Below, one piece after another: positions 11,432-24,229 of a stretch of 64,000 nt of DNA (position 1 is the stretch's first letter; the number at the start of each line of letters is the position of its first letter). The DNA lies in the NCBI GenBank assembly GCA_030737835.1, contig CM060849.1, positions 9,384,268 to 9,448,267 on the forward strand, read 5' to 3'. The translations under genes and the position numbers were made by a program. Source of the stretch: Acorus gramineus. Taxonomy: Eukaryota > Streptophyta > Magnoliopsida > Acorales > Acoraceae. The notes beneath the pieces were generated by a model. That model did no database searches. It was given only the letters and a program-made list of their open reading frames with translations, and was not told the DNA's origin.

Positions 11432-11963
11432 TAACGCAGCATGAAACGGTAGAAAAAAATTCAATCAACGTTAAGATCTCATAAGTTTTTTGAATCCACA
11501 AAGAATCATTACATTCACAGTGAAGAAAATTTGAATTATTATTAATAAAAAAAATGTTTCTCTTGTATTATAAGTCTCCTATCTATAATAATAACAGAAA
11601 ATTAAAAAATTACTAAAAATGGTAAAATTTAAAAACTAACTTTTTCAATTTTATGAGATCTTAACTGATTATATAGGAACTGATAGGGATTAATTCTGAT
11701 ATGTTATCATAGAAATATCTAAAATTCAAAAAGTACTATAAATAGTAAATTTGCTAATTTGAAGGTCTAAATGAAAGAATTTTTTAAAACACATTGTTAG
11801 CTATATAACAACTAATTTAGAAGATCTCATCGTTATTTTTCTTCATGTAAATTTTTTTGTGATTTGGAGATCGAGACCATTTATTTCTATAACTGGTATT
11901 TTCATAATTTATTTTGTGGACCGCTTTAGTGGTCACATTTACATCAAAATATGTCCTACATCA
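11432..11963 (-). mobile_element. Probable solo LTR, copy 1 of a dispersed family
   Basis: This stretch is similar along its whole length to the interrupted copy at 41255-44359. Shared phrases include GAAACGGTAGAAAA, TTGAATCCACAA, AAGTCTCCTAT and ATCAAAATATGT. On the minus strand the unit reads TGATGTAGGACATATTTTG at its start. A 5-bp direct repeat, tcctc, lies at 11427-11431 and 11964-11968, but the flank is TC-rich, so this is weaker than it looks. Length and layout suggest a copia-type solo LTR fossil. No internal coding region adjoins it. Confidence 0.45.
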
Positions 11964-12119
11964 TCCTCCTCCCTCTCTTCCTGTTTGACTTCTATCCCGC
12001 ACAAATAAGTTTCAAATGTGGACATGAGAGGGGTACAAATGAAGATAGATTTGTCTGAAGAGGGATGCGCAAATTAACGAGTGTGCCAATCAAATAGGTC
12101 AAATAAATGCATACAACCC

Positions 12120-13450
12120 CCTGAAAAATGATCGATATCAGATCGACCCCTCAAAAATCCAAATGTCCATATAAACCCCCTGTATTTATGGGTTTATGTC
12201 ACATACACCCTTGCTGTTACATTGATTAACTTGATGTCCGGTTAAATTCTAGGGCTTGAGTTTTTTTTGATATAAAAAAAAAAGACAAAAAAAGGCTTGA
12301 GCCAAGTTCAATGTAGGGGAGCCAAGTTTTTTAAAAAATTTTCCTTGTATTGTTTTCAGGAAGACAGGAAGTCATCTTTCTTAATTCCTTTTTCTCTCAT
12401 AATTAAGCTATAGTCTAGTAGTTGTTTAAGTTGTGTAATTCAAGTGCAGTATAGGTTGTTCAGAGGAGTCCCTGCAGTATAATGCAAATAGTTTGATTTC
12501 ATAGATTTGATTGAAGTTGATACTGTTGTTAGCACTTGGAATCAAATTTCATTTGCAGTAGTAGGTTACAATTTGATTTTTAATTAGCAGGTCCCACATC
12601 TGAAAGTACCAGTTTCATATTTGAGCAAGTTATTTTGAGTAGCAATTTATAAGTGTTGATAATTGATTTGAATAGTAATTGGGAGGTTTTTTTATTCATT
12701 GTGTTTCGTTGTGGGCAGGGGTATTTTGGTCATTTATAGGGATCATTTTGAATTTTTGTTAAAACTCAAGGGGTTATAGAATACATAATTTTAAACTGCC
12801 ACTGAGTAACAAAATATTTTCATAATATTCTTTTAAAAAATTCAAATAAACCCTTATTATTTTCTTGAAGTTCATATAACCCCCTGAAAATACCTACGTA
12901 AATCTAAATAGACCTATGAGTTAAAATTTCATTTGTAGATGATGAATATTTCGCAAATATTTTGTTTGATTAATTCTAGCAAAAAACACAGTATTTCAAA
13001 AACATCTATAATATGTAAAAAATGTGAAAAACCCTCTATACATGACAATTTTACTGCTCCGAATAGATTATAAAACCCTATCCGGCGGGGTAAAATCATA
13101 ATTTATAGAGGATTTTTCATATTTTTAACACATTGTAGGAGGTTTTTGATATGCTATGTTTTCAACCAAGATTAACCAAATATAATATTCCTTATATGTC
13201 GATGAAAATTTAACTCAAAAGGTTATTTGGATTTACATATGTGTTTTCAAGGGATTACATGAGTTTCAGGTAGTTTACCGGGAGGCTATATGAATTTTTC
13301 CTATTCTTTTAGACGGAATATTAACTGTTGGACCTAAATGCTTAACTATGACAAATTTAGAGGGTTATACGGATATATGAAAAAATGATGGATTAATATA
13401 AATATTAATAAATTTTGAGGGGATTATATACAATTTTTTCCAAATTTAAA
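12120..13450. mobile_element. Foldback element with a second foldback inside
   Basis: The outer ends carry loosely inverted phrases (aaccccctg / aggggatta types). Between about 12830 and 13310 lies a clearer hairpin: 'aaaccctctatacatgacaattttac' on the left pairs with 'ggtaaaatcataatttatagagg' on the right around a centre near 13080. The inner part has a diverged relative at 56925-57250. It does not code. The ends are approximate and no target duplication was resolved. Confidence 0.45.
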
Positions 13451-14280
13451 TATATGAGTTTTCATATCCATTTAAGGACGTACAAACATATTCAAAGGAT
13501 GCAATACATAACATGCAAACACGCATTTCACACTGTTCGGATAGAATAATGAGAACTCCAATAATAATAAATAAATTAAAGAGTGATCACATAATTCAAA
13601 TAATAGATAGTTGCCTCTCACATGAAAACAACCAAATGAGAACAGATGAAGAAGGCTTTGTCTTCTGAATTCAATTTGGTGTGGATCAAAGCCAATTTGA
13701 GTTTTGAATGCTTTGGTTTTTGGGAGGACTTCCTGGTTCCTACACTTGTTCACATGTCTGTAAACTAAACACCCCCACCACCTTTTTTGTTAATGTCTAA
13801 GGTTGTGAAAAACCAAAGTCCTGCAGACTTGGCAATTCCTTTCAAGGATTTTTTGTCTGGTTTTTGTCTGCCACTTTATAGACTATGTAAGTGGTCCTTG
13901 AATTGAGCCCAATTGAGTTTATATTGGGTCTTTGTTTTGAAGGTTTCAGTGGTCCTTCATCTTTGCCTTTAATTTCCCTGTGTGAACATTGTAACCCGAT
14001 TTACTAATACGAGGTAACAATTGTCTACCATTGTTTAAAAAAAAAAAAGGTTTCAAATGTAAAACCCAAAATTAAACAGTTGGGGAACAATATTGGAGAC
14101 TTGTCCCCTCGTCTTTTAGACTGAGATATTTGACCATTGGATGATAGTTATACATAACCTTTATATGCAATTCTTATTTTCAGTAATGAAATAAATTTGC
14201 GAAAAGCATGATTTAATTCATTTATTTATCAAGACATATTTAGAAAAAAAAAGTATATATTTCTAAAAATAATAAAAAAC
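13451..14280. other. AT-rich intergenic stretch without recognisable gene
   Basis: A 93-codon minus-strand frame (13472-13753) has no recognisable domain. I see no gene structure here. Confidence 0.5.
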
Positions 14281-14284
14281 ATGT

Positions 14285-15955
14285 GGTTAGCTCTATTTGC
14301 ACCCCTCTAATTTATAAACAAGCCCCCTTATGGATTGTGTTGCAAAAGATCCATTTATATATGCCTGATAAGTAAGCCCCTTATATGGATTGTATAGGTT
14401 TGGATTTGTAAAGTTTTTTAGGGTTATGGTTTTGAAAGATTATATAAATTTTTGCATGAACAATGGATTCTCATATTATTTTTTTTTGACATAGATTTGA
14501 TTTTTTTTTTAATTAGAATTTGTTATGAATTTTTATAATTTTAATTTAAAGTTGTATGTATCTTGTTTGAAAAAAATAATTTTCATTTTGTGATAATCTT
14601 TTAATAAGCGTGATCTTCATATATAATCTCTCCTTGGAAAAAAAAAATAGATTTACACTATAATTGAATGTTTACTAGTTTAATGACTACATTGTTTCAA
14701 CTTTTCAAACAAATAACAAATTAAAACAGCACCCAAAATTCAATTTTAATACAATAAATGAACAATTTAAAACAAAAATTGGAAAGATGCTAGGTGTAGA
14801 AATCCTCAAGACGCAAACAGAACGGTGCATACCCCTACTCAATAAAAAAAGGGAAAAATCTTCTTAACTCCCTGAAATCTTCTTGAAATCACAAAAAGTC
14901 CCTCTAAAGTCAGAAAATCATCATAGGTCTCCATAAAGTGTATATGGTTAACGAATTTAGTCCCCTGGTCAAGAGTATATTGAAATAAGTCCTCAAAAAC
15001 TTATTAAAATTGGATTTAGTCCCTACAAACTCTTTATTAAATCAGATTTAGTTATTTTGTAAGATAAAAATACCCTCGTCATTTTTCAACATCCCATCTC
15101 TTGAAATGTCATCCTCATCTATAAACAAAAAATATCGATCAAATCTCATTTTATCTATAAAATTGAATCATTTTTTAACATTTTCACATCCTTAATCTCA
15201 TTACGAAATAGTAGAGAAAACAATTTAAAAACCCAATCAAAATTCTATAATACATTCTTAACTCAAAATTAGTAGCAATAAAAATCATAACACCTTGATT
15301 ATAAAACTATAATTTGTTTAATAAAATTTAAATAAATCAGTATATATTTTTAGATAATAACATGAATTTTTTTGTGATTTCAAGAAGATTTCAGGAAGTT
15401 AAGACGATTTTTAAATTTCACATGGACTTTTTTCAATTTTCAAAAGTTTTCGAGGAGTTATATCGATTTTTTCCAACAAAGAAAATAAAATTTAAAATGG
15501 TATAACAGTAATTTACCATGCATGGTTAGGGCTACCCACTTGTCTGGTTAGTTATAGGGACTAAAATAAATATTATCTAATAAGATAAGGACCTGAAAGA
15601 ATTTATCAATTTTACAGAGACTTTTTCTGATTTTCATAAGTTTCCAGGGAGCTAGAGAGATTTTTCCCTAAAAAAAATCCAAATTTTCACTCACCGAATA
15701 ACCCAAAACAATTAAAAATCCAAAATTTTTCATTAACCAGGAGTGAGTGAATCTAGCAGGAACGGAGAGGTTAGATGACAATGAAGAACTCTATCAGGTC
15801 AATCTCCTCCATATTAGGATTTTGGTGGAATAAAATATAAAAGGGGGTGTACTAATGAATCTAATAAAGGATTTAAGTATTTGGGGCTTTTAAATAAAAT
15901 GCTAGAAAAAGGGGGGCATACTTATAGATTAAAGGGGTGCAAATAGAGCGTAGGG
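14285..15955. mobile_element. Terminal-inverted-repeat element, family 2 (GCTCTATTTGCACCCC)
   Basis: The left end reads GCTCTATTTGCACCCCTCTAA. The right end read inward gives GCTCTATTTGCACCCCTTTAA, with similarity continuing into 'aagcccccttat'. The shorter element at 45770-46407, with a clear 9-bp duplication, has related ends, so a Mutator-type origin is likely. The element is split by an insertion at 14851-15668. It does not code. No target duplication was resolved for this copy. Confidence 0.55.
14851..15668. mobile_element. Nested terminal-inverted-repeat element
   Basis: The left end GGGAAAAATCTTCTTAACTCCC mirrors the right end, which read inward gives GGGAAAAATCTCTCTAGCTCCC. The similarity continues past 60 bp, including 'AAAAAGTCCC' against 'AAAAAGTCTC'. 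The flanks share taaaaaaa (14843-14850 and 15669-15676). The low-complexity duplication is only supportive. The element has no coding sequence and sits inside the element at 14285-15955. Confidence 0.6.
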
Positions 15956-16577
15956 ACTGTAACTAGAATTGCATCTAATTAAATTTATCTGGCCAATTCA
16001 TTTTGCAAGTAGCCTTGTTAAATGATTTTGATGTTTATATTTATCTTGGCCTAACGAGGTGCCTTTTTATTGTAGTTATGCCTCATAGAGTTCATTCTCT
16101 GTATAATAATGACAAAAAAAAAATATAATAAACCACATTTGAACCCAATTTTATGTGGTATGACAATTTGATTGCATCTATGGAGAAGAAAATATAATAT
16201 CATTGTAACAAATCATTCAGATACAAATATAATACTGTCATTACACATGCACGGTCAGGGTTTACTACCCATGAATGATTGGACCCCCAAAACCCCACAA
16301 ACCTGAAAAAACGTAAAACCACCCCTCCCTCTAAATGCAGTTCTTCTTTGATATCTAGATACCAGAATGTAAACATAAATAACTACTTCTCCACAAACTC
16401 TTTTCCGGAACCCTATATATATACACTCATCTAAGCTCAATTAAAAAACATCAAGAAATTTTTAATCAATAGACATAGATAAGTGGTGGGATCTCCACAG
16501 TGACCTCACTAATTACAAATTTCATCATCAACTCAGTTGAACACCCCAAAAAGTAAAAAAATGAGATTGTGAAATGT

Positions 16578-16583
16578 TTTATT
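16578..16583 (-). terminator. Possible poly(A) signal AATAAA of the permease gene
   Basis: The minus strand reads AATAAA about 20 bases after the stop codon of the permease gene. It is close to the stop, so the real signal may lie further downstream. Confidence 0.35.
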
Positions 16584-16602
16584 TGGGGGTGCAAATACAA
16601 TC

Positions 16603-19600
16603 TCAATAAGCCACATTTTTAAAAGGCGCAGCATGTCTCATGTTACTCACGATATCAGCCACGGAACCAACACCCGCACCCACAGACACCATCAGACACA
16701 CCGCGCTCAGCCCCTGCAAAGCCACCCACCTCGCGCTCCCCCTCCCGATCTTCGCGCGCGCGACGTGCATGCTCACGGGGAAGTACACGCTCAGCGGCCA
16801 GAAAGCGAAAGCCCCGATGAGCCCCAAAACCGCGTTGAAGAACGGTATGAGCATCGCCACGAGCGTCGTGAGCGCGACGAGCGCGGTCCGCAACACGAGG
16901 TTGGACAGCGAGAGGCGGAAGAGGGGCTTCTGCGTTTCGGACGCGAAGGGCGGCGCGCGCACCGCGAACTCGGCGCGGATGAAGCGCGCGTCGGGCCAGC
17001 GCGAGGCGACGTAGCGCTCGTTGAGGGTGAGGATGGGCTGCGCGTAGACCTGGTACGCGCCGACGAGGTGGACCACGATGCAGACGTTGGCGGCGTCGAC
17101 GAGCCAGTACGGCTCGTAGAAGCCGAAGCCGGTGAGGATGTTGCCGGGGGAGTCGTTGCCGAAGGCGGCGTAGCCGATGCAGGCGAGGGAGAGGTAGAAG
17201 GCCGCCGTCAAACAGACACCGTACTTTGTCGCCTTCTTCATGCTCTTGTTCTCCGCCGGCGGCGATTTCAAGGTATCCTGCAAACCAATGTGTTCGGTAC
17301 TATAGATGTCAAGCGTTCGTTCATGTGATCATTTCGTAGTCTTTTAGAAAACTAAATTATTCCTCGGAAAGAGTAATTGTTTTTTCTTCCGGATTAGAAA
17401 TATTGAATTAACTCTTGTTAGAGTGCTCTCTTAGTTGTGGTACATATGCATTCATAAATAATAATGATCAAAGAAGTACGATACATATTTTGTCACATGA
17501 AAAATAGATGACATTGAATGTGAAGATAGTTGAGATAATTATTATTAGTTTTTTAAATTTTGAAGAATATGATAAATCATCTAAACCGAATAGATATCAA
17601 ATTCTAAACATTGATGAAGAAATGTATGTTGAGCAAATAAGCAAGGCATTCAATCGAAATATTAGGCTATTATGTTCAACATTAGTTATGTAGCACTACT
17701 TTTGCGTGTAGAATCATCCACAAACCATGTGTATTAGATCATTCTCACTTGGATTTCGATTAGGATGTCGGCAAATGTGTAAGCGAATGCCATGTTGCCA
17801 AGGGCTTGGAGGACACCCCACGTCTTGGCGGCAGGGGAAAAACCATGGGAGCCACCGCCGCCCCTGTTTTGGACACCGGTTAGGGTCCCCCGGATGTCGC
17901 CATGGGTGACCCACTTGGCCGTGCAGAGGCAGAGTCCGATGAACGAGTAGGCGAATGACATTGTGGCCGCCACGACAGAGAGCCACGTCACATTCTCAAG
18001 GCTGGGGAGCTGGGAGAGGATGATCTGCGTCAGGCCGAAGACTATCATGAAGAGGTTCCCCGATGCGCCGCATTTTGCGCTGTGGCCGTGCCGGTGGAAG
18101 CAGTTTGATCTCTTCACAGCCCTGTTATATGTGGAAATAAGTCCCTATATGAAATTCATATGTATGCAACAACAGATTGAAGGGGTACTGCATTTGATGT
18201 ACAAAAAGAGGACTCACATCATGCTTGTGGCAGTGGTGATGGTGTAGCCCACCATGGTTCCCCACAGAGCTGCATACTGTATGATGCCACAGATTGCCAC
18301 TTTCTTTGGACCTTCAGGGGAAAACCAGTCATAAAATTTGTGTATAACATTCCATTTGGTACAATGTATCCTCTTTGTGTGACATTTAATAAGAAAATGT
18401 CACGTAGATGACCGCACATTTATATAAGTTATGCATGCGTGATTTTTTCAAGAGTTAAGGTACAAACATTTTTATTATGATTTTTTTGTATGTTAAACAT
18501 GAATCCTTTGGGTATTTACATAAAAAATCTGATAAAGGGTACATTTATAAACCATATAAAATGAGTATGTAAACTTAGAGGCATAATTATATTATTATTT
18601 TTGATGGATTCTAAGAATCACATGTAAAAACTTATATATTGCAGTGAAGACACGATAACACTTTGAAGAGTACAAATATGATAAACTATACAAATTAAAC
18701 AAATATGCGAAACCTATTCAAAAATCGATGGAGAGACTGCTTCTTGCAAGCCTAGTAAAATTCTTTAAAATGGATTTTTTTAAAACTGCAGTTCCCTAAT
18801 TGTGCATGCAATTAGACTTGTAGTTCTATGGATGTTATGGTTGAATGACACAAAAATTGAGTGATTGATCAAACATATATACAAACTGACTGAGATAATT
18901 TAAATACCAAGGTAAGATCTGACAGCATCCATGTAAGTGTAGTTTCTTGCTCCATTGGGGGACCTGTAACAGTCTGCCAAAAGGGTGGAGGTGTAGTATG
19001 TCACCCATGCGAATCCGACAAGCATTGCCGGTCCGACGATCCACCCCATCTGCGCCACGCTCCATGCTAGCGCGAGCACGCCCGACCCTATCACCGCCGT
19101 CACCACGTGTGCCATCGCAGTCCACACGGTCCCTGGACGCACAAAATCACCCACAAATGTTATGCATCATACAAGTCTCTATTTCGATTTGAAAGAGACT
19201 TATGAAGAACAAACTCAAGACCCTCTGTACCATCGTAAGGATTTGTTCATGTACATTGTTGTTAAGTTATATTTTTTGTTTTTTATTATAAAGAAGTTTT
19301 GATAATTTTCAGAAACCTTGTAGTTAGTTAATTTTGTGTGTATCAGGGGGGTTGAGTGTAATTTGCCCGAGCATCAAAGACTTTGTCAGTGCTGCCTTGT
19401 GCTGGTAAATCAGGTTTAAAGTATAAGGAGCACCACTCACGTGTCACCTTCCTGTGCTCAACTAAATTCTATTGTTGGGTTGATTAATGACATGTTCCAC
19501 CATGCCATGTTTCCTAAAGAATAATGAAGCCCATAATCAACTTAAATACAACATTTACCATTAGATGTTGACATGCACCCTCAATAGTTCATGTTATCAT

Positions 19601-20119
19601 TTGTAAGATCCTCATATATTGTGTTAGAAAAAAAATATGTATATGTAGATAATATGTATATATATCTACATACACAAACACACACACATTAAAAAAATTG
19701 AAATCATGTTGGGAGACCCCATGAATGACCATCGCTAACATTTTTTTTAAGAATTGCTGTAACAATTTCAACATTTTTTTCTTCTAGTTCAATGGCCTTA
19801 ATGTGATAGAGACACATTACAAACAACTTCGTATTTATTGGCTCATACATCCTACAATCCTCAGAGGCCTTTGGACATTTTTAACATTATATTTGAGTTG
19901 AGTTGATGTTCCGAAAAGAAAAGAAAAAAAAAACTAAGACGTTATTTGAAAGGATTGATTCTTTTAGGTAAATGATACTACAAAATGTAGTCTGGTTCTC
20001 ATGAAATTTGAAAATAATTAAAATATATTGTATTTGGTTCCCAAACAACTGAATCATATAATCTTACCTTCTCTTTCATGATCATCTTCTTCGGCACCCA
20101 CTACCGCTCTTTTGTCCAT
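16603..20119 (-). CDS. Amino acid permease (AAP-type, AAAP family), 5 exons
   Basis: This is a plasma-membrane proton-coupled amino acid transporter of the Aa_trans (AAAP) superfamily. The exons on the minus strand are 20068-20119, 18908-19132, 18218-18311, 17749-18121 and 16603-17277. All junctions are GT/AG and keep frame, giving 1419 bases and 472 residues, the usual AAP length. The N-terminus (about 17 residues) is short and acidic. Then come VTAVIGSGVLALAW (first membrane span), YTYMDAVRSYLG, the exon 3/4 junction reading AVKRSNCFH, and the exon 4/5 junction IEIQ/DTLKSPP. All are AAP hallmarks. Hydrophobic spans continue to the C-terminus (ending FKNVAY). The exons, above all the last, are very GC-rich, while introns 1, 2 and 4 (935, 596 and 471 bp) are AT-rich. 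It looks intact. The substrate range cannot be read from sequence. Confidence 0.93.
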
Positions 20120-20124
20120 TCTGA

Positions 20125-20149
20125 CTCTCTCTCTCTCTCTCTCTCTCTC
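20125..20149 (-). repeat. (CT)n / (GA)n microsatellite in the permease 5' UTR
   Basis: There are about 12 dinucleotide units, transcribed as GA, starting five bases upstream of the permease ATG and lying within the predicted leader. GA-rich leaders are common in plant genes and can affect expression; no effect is shown here. Confidence 0.8.
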
Positions 20150-20213
20150 AAACCCTCTCTCAGGAGAATTGCGAAGCTTCACATGTAAATATACAACAAG
20201 CAAGTCTTCATTG

Positions 20214-20221
20214 TTTATAAA
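20214..20221 (-). promoter_or_regulatory. Candidate TATA box of the permease gene
   Basis: TTTATAAA lies about 95 bases upstream of the ATG. This is a suitable distance for a TATA box serving the short GA-rich leader. Confidence 0.45.
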
Positions 20222-20299
20222 GGGAAAGAATGAAAGAGAAAAAGAGAGAAAGAGATGGGTGGTTTGGTTGGTGAGGTGAGCATTGTAGCACACAATTCA

Positions 20300-21890
20300 C
20301 CGTTGGCTTTTGCTAGGAACAGAGAGACAAACTTACAAAACTCAATCGACAACCGTTTGGCAATGCGTGACATGATCATGAATATTGTCCATTTAATGTT
20401 CAGTCGTGGTTTACAATTTTGATTATATGATATATGTTCATTGTAACCTGACAGTTATGTGTAGGAGACTAGCCCAGATAGGGAAGTACCACACACGTGG
20501 TAAAACTTCTTTTTCATGTCAAACAGTTTTGTAACATTTGTGTGCCACAACTTTATTGGCCCACGTAATTTCTTTCAAAAAATCGACTTATATTATATAA
20601 GATAAAGGAGTGCCCAAAACTCACACAAAGCAATAAACATACGAATCAGGACCCCTCGAGTTTGAGGACGAGTAAAGGAGAGATCTACAACATAAGCCCG
20701 AGATGGAAGCTCCAAAAAACTAATCTATAATAACCAACTTTTTCCCCATTGAAGCTCACCCCACTTGCACCTGTGCAGTGCACCCCCCAATCCTTGATGA
20801 AAGTTTATCGTCATCTCCTACACATTCTCAACATACACATTCATCCCCAAATCACGCAATATTCTTTTAATCTTTTAATATAAAATTTTTTATTAAGAGG
20901 CTGTTTGAAATTCATTTTTCCTTCTCTTTTTTCTGGATTACCCAGAAAAATTGTGTTTCAAGTTCTTTATTCCTATTTTATTCTTGGATATTTCACATAA
21001 ATTTTTTTCATCTATGACATCTACCAAAATTTGATTCATAAAAATTGAGTTAATTACAAAAATGGCCTTAAGTTTAATTTTATTGGAGGTCCATTGGATC
21101 CTTGTTACAAATATCCGTATAATTGAAACTAAAATTTAATCATTACCATTAAACATAACAACAAACAAATATAAACTGTTCAATTTATCTTTAGCTTTAT
21201 TTATTTTTATTTTTTTTTTTTTTTGGGGGGGGGGGGGGGGATGTACTTCCCGCTCATTATGGTGGAATCCATTTTGTATTAGCACCTTGTGAATGAAGAA
21301 ATAATGTTTTCTCCCCCACTACGAAGGCTATGGCAATAGGTGGTCTTTTATAAGATTTTAATAATATATAATACTTTTATATTATGGAACTTTTTTAAGT
21401 AACTTTTGATTATTAAATTTAACAATTAAGTTGTGCTTGTGCAAGATGTTTTTTTTTCTGTGGAAGATTGAATTGAATAACTTTTCCCTTTGTTTGTATA
21501 ATTCTGAAATTTTTGACTCAATGAATTAAATTATTAGCAATCTTTTAACCCATTGAATTGATGAAAGATACATCAATCCTCAAAATCACCCTTATCTAAA
21601 TCTTTAGTGGTGGAGAATAATTTGTTGGGATTTGAGAAAAAATGGGTTCTAGAATCCTCGGAGTTATTATTTTATTTCAATATATATAATTTTACATTGC
21701 ACCTCGACTCAAGTTATAGATGGGATCCGAGCATTGTCGGTGTCTCCAATAAAAGAATAACATGTGACATTAATTAAAATAATTTTTCATTATCTTATAA
21801 TTTCTTTTACATGTTTACAATATAATGTGAAGATCCTTTGACAAACCATGATGGGATCCAACATTGATTTGACTCCATACCCTTATATTA
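20300..21890. other. Intergenic stretch, no gene seen
   Basis: This AT-rich sequence lies upstream of the permease. It contains a T-run followed by a G-run (21211-21240). I see no exon-like sequence. Confidence 0.5.
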
Positions 21891-21894
21891 AGCA

Positions 21895-22255
21895 TCCGCT
21901 TGGATAGAAAATTAAGTTATTCTAAGTTTTCTGACCATTCTATATAAATAAGGATAAAATTATTTTTGTTTGATTGTGTTTTAAATTATTTTCGTTGAAA
22001 AATGTAATAATAAAAAATTTGTTATTTAGATAAAATATGAATAAAATGTGGATAAGCATTTATAAAATCTGAAAAAATGATGGTAATTGATTAATAAGAA
22101 GTGATTACAATTAATTTGACAGTTAGCCGACATACTTCTTGTGTTGAATAACATGTGATAACTTAATTCTAGGGGTTGGCTGGATCCATGTATATACCAC
22201 TTTATACCAGTTAATTCTAATATATAAATTTTCATTTATTTCTGCTTTTCAAACA
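21895..22255. mobile_element. MITE-like repeat, family 3
   Basis: Phrases such as 'aggataaaattatttttgtttgattgtgtttt', 'aatataaataaa' types and 'accactttataccag' recur in related form at 25640-26120 and 33640-34060. Such TTATTC/GAATAA-edged, GTTTGATT-containing repeats behave as a dispersed MITE family. The ends are approximate and there is no coding sequence. Confidence 0.4.
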
Positions 22256-22259
22256 CTCA

Positions 22260-23350
22260 TTTTGAGGCTATTTCAACTAATTTCTACTTGTTCTAGATCC
22301 TTTTCTTAAACCAAATTTGGGGCTATAGTTTAGGTTTCAATTCAAACCACAAAATATGGTATTTTAAAACATATTGACTCAATGTTTCTTATGCATTGCC
22401 AATATTTTTCAAATTACTAACATATCTAAATATAAGATACTAGTTAAGGTAATAATGTCATATATTAAGAATCAAATATTGTATATTCAAACTATGACTT
22501 TAAAACGTATTCTCTTTCAGGAATTATAAAAAAAATGATAGAAATGTTATTAAAATTATGAATTTATAACACAAACAAATATAAATTTTATATTAATATC
22601 ATATTAGAATATCCTTAAAACATATACTTTTATATATATCTTATCCGTTTTTAAATCATTTTGGATTTTACATATTGAAACATGCAATCATGCATGGATC
22701 ATGTTAAGTGCTCCTCATATTGATCCCAATGTATGGACTTGCCTTGGATTCCTTCATATCAATGACAAACAAAAGAGAGAAAAAAGGGCACAATCCATGA
22801 ACACTCCATGGATCTCGTGTAGGACTCTTCCTTCTTTTCAATTGGTACGGTTTAGATATGATGTGTCACGAAGACGATTTTGTATGTTTGTTGGCATCTT
22901 TTCCTTCTGAACGTATAGTGAGGGTTGACGAGGATGCCATTATAGCTAGGCTTTCATTTGGAGGGAATGGCAATAACATGCATTACAACAACAAAACCCT
23001 TGTTTATTGATAAACACCCTGCTTTTATGTGGAATATGTATGTCACCTTGTCAATGTTGTCATCCATCCACCTTCACAACATTTTTTATACATGTTCTCA
23101 TTGCTTGAAGAATCTCTTCACCACCTTTCCTTTTCTTTCATTTCCTGTCTTTTGTTATGAGTTTGTTGGATTCCATGTGGATCTTGGATTTCTAAAAGGG
23201 AAATATCCCTTCATAATATAGGGCTATTCTATTACTATTGTATTCCAAGGCATCATGATGGGGATATTGCAATGATTCGAGTGTACAAATCATTTGAATA
23301 TTCATGAAATTTGAGATGTAAACATGTCTCAGGCTCTGTTTGTAAACAGG
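22260..23350. other. Intergenic stretch, no gene seen
   Basis: Short frames at 22701-22910 and 22958-23221 have no recognisable domain or gene structure. Confidence 0.45.
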
Positions 23351-23358
23351 TCGGAGAG

Positions 23359-24221
23359 TAGGCCTGTCAACGGGTCTGGTCCAGACCCAGACCCGATCTG
23401 ATCCAGACTCGATTACACGTGTAATATACCCGACCCGATTCGGACCCGACCCGAGTTGGACCCGACCTGGCGGACCCGAACAAACAAACGGGTCGGGTCC
23501 GGGTCCACCCCGCCCCGACCCGTTGGACCCGTTGGACCCGACTGTTTTTTTTAATATATGTTCATATATTATAAGACCATTAGTATTAGTTGATACATAA
23601 TTTTATTTCTTACTTAACTTATTTTTGTATCTACAAGTTCATAAATTATAATCATAACAAGCCTATAAATCGGTTTGTTTTGGACAATTTAACTTATTAG
23701 TATTTGAATTTGTATGATTAATTAATTTGTTGCATGATTTATGTTTATTATTTAGGTTAATATGTTAATGTTTATTGTTTTGAATGTTGTTTAGGTTAAT
23801 ATTGTTTTGAATGTTGTTAGGTTAGTTATGTTTATTATTTATGTTAATATGTTTTTTACGTTAGTGATTATTGTTTTGGATGTTGTTTAATAATTCATTT
23901 ACTTCTTTTGAATTGTATAAAATTATATTCAAACATAGTTTCATTAACAATAATGTTTTATTACAAAAAATTTCAAATAGAATGATAAGACAAACAAATA
24001 CATGAGCTCTTCTCTCTTTTTTTTTTCTTTTTTTTACCCAACCATCCGGGTCGGGTCGGACCCGGACCCGACCCGGGTCCGACGGGTCCGGGTCCGGGTC
24101 CGGGTCCACATTTCTCTGGACCCGCCGGGTCCTGGGTTGGGTCCGGACCCGTCAGGTCCTGTCACGGGTCGGGTCCGGGTCCACCCTGACCCGACCCGGA
24201 CTCGACCCGTTGACAGGCCTA
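23359..24221. mobile_element. Non-autonomous hAT element with CGGGTC arrays
   Basis: The inverted ends TAGGCCTGTCAACGGGTC and GACCCGTTGACAGGCCTA are flanked by a perfect 8-bp duplication, tcggagag (23351-23358 and 24222-24229), the hAT length. Both subterminal regions are dense arrays of GACCCG / CGGGTC words, GC-rich against an AT-rich core (about 23550-24040). There is no transposase; the frames at 23861-24109 and 24002-24250 are artefacts of the arrays. The perfect duplication indicates a fairly young insertion. Confidence 0.85.
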
Positions 24222-24229
24222 TCGGAGAG

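Noticed and set aside
16633-17328. Long plus-strand frame (231 codons) opposite the permease last exon
   Set aside because: It is the mirror of a GC-rich coding exon with matching permease protein on the other strand. It is Arg/His/Glu-rich and has no domain.
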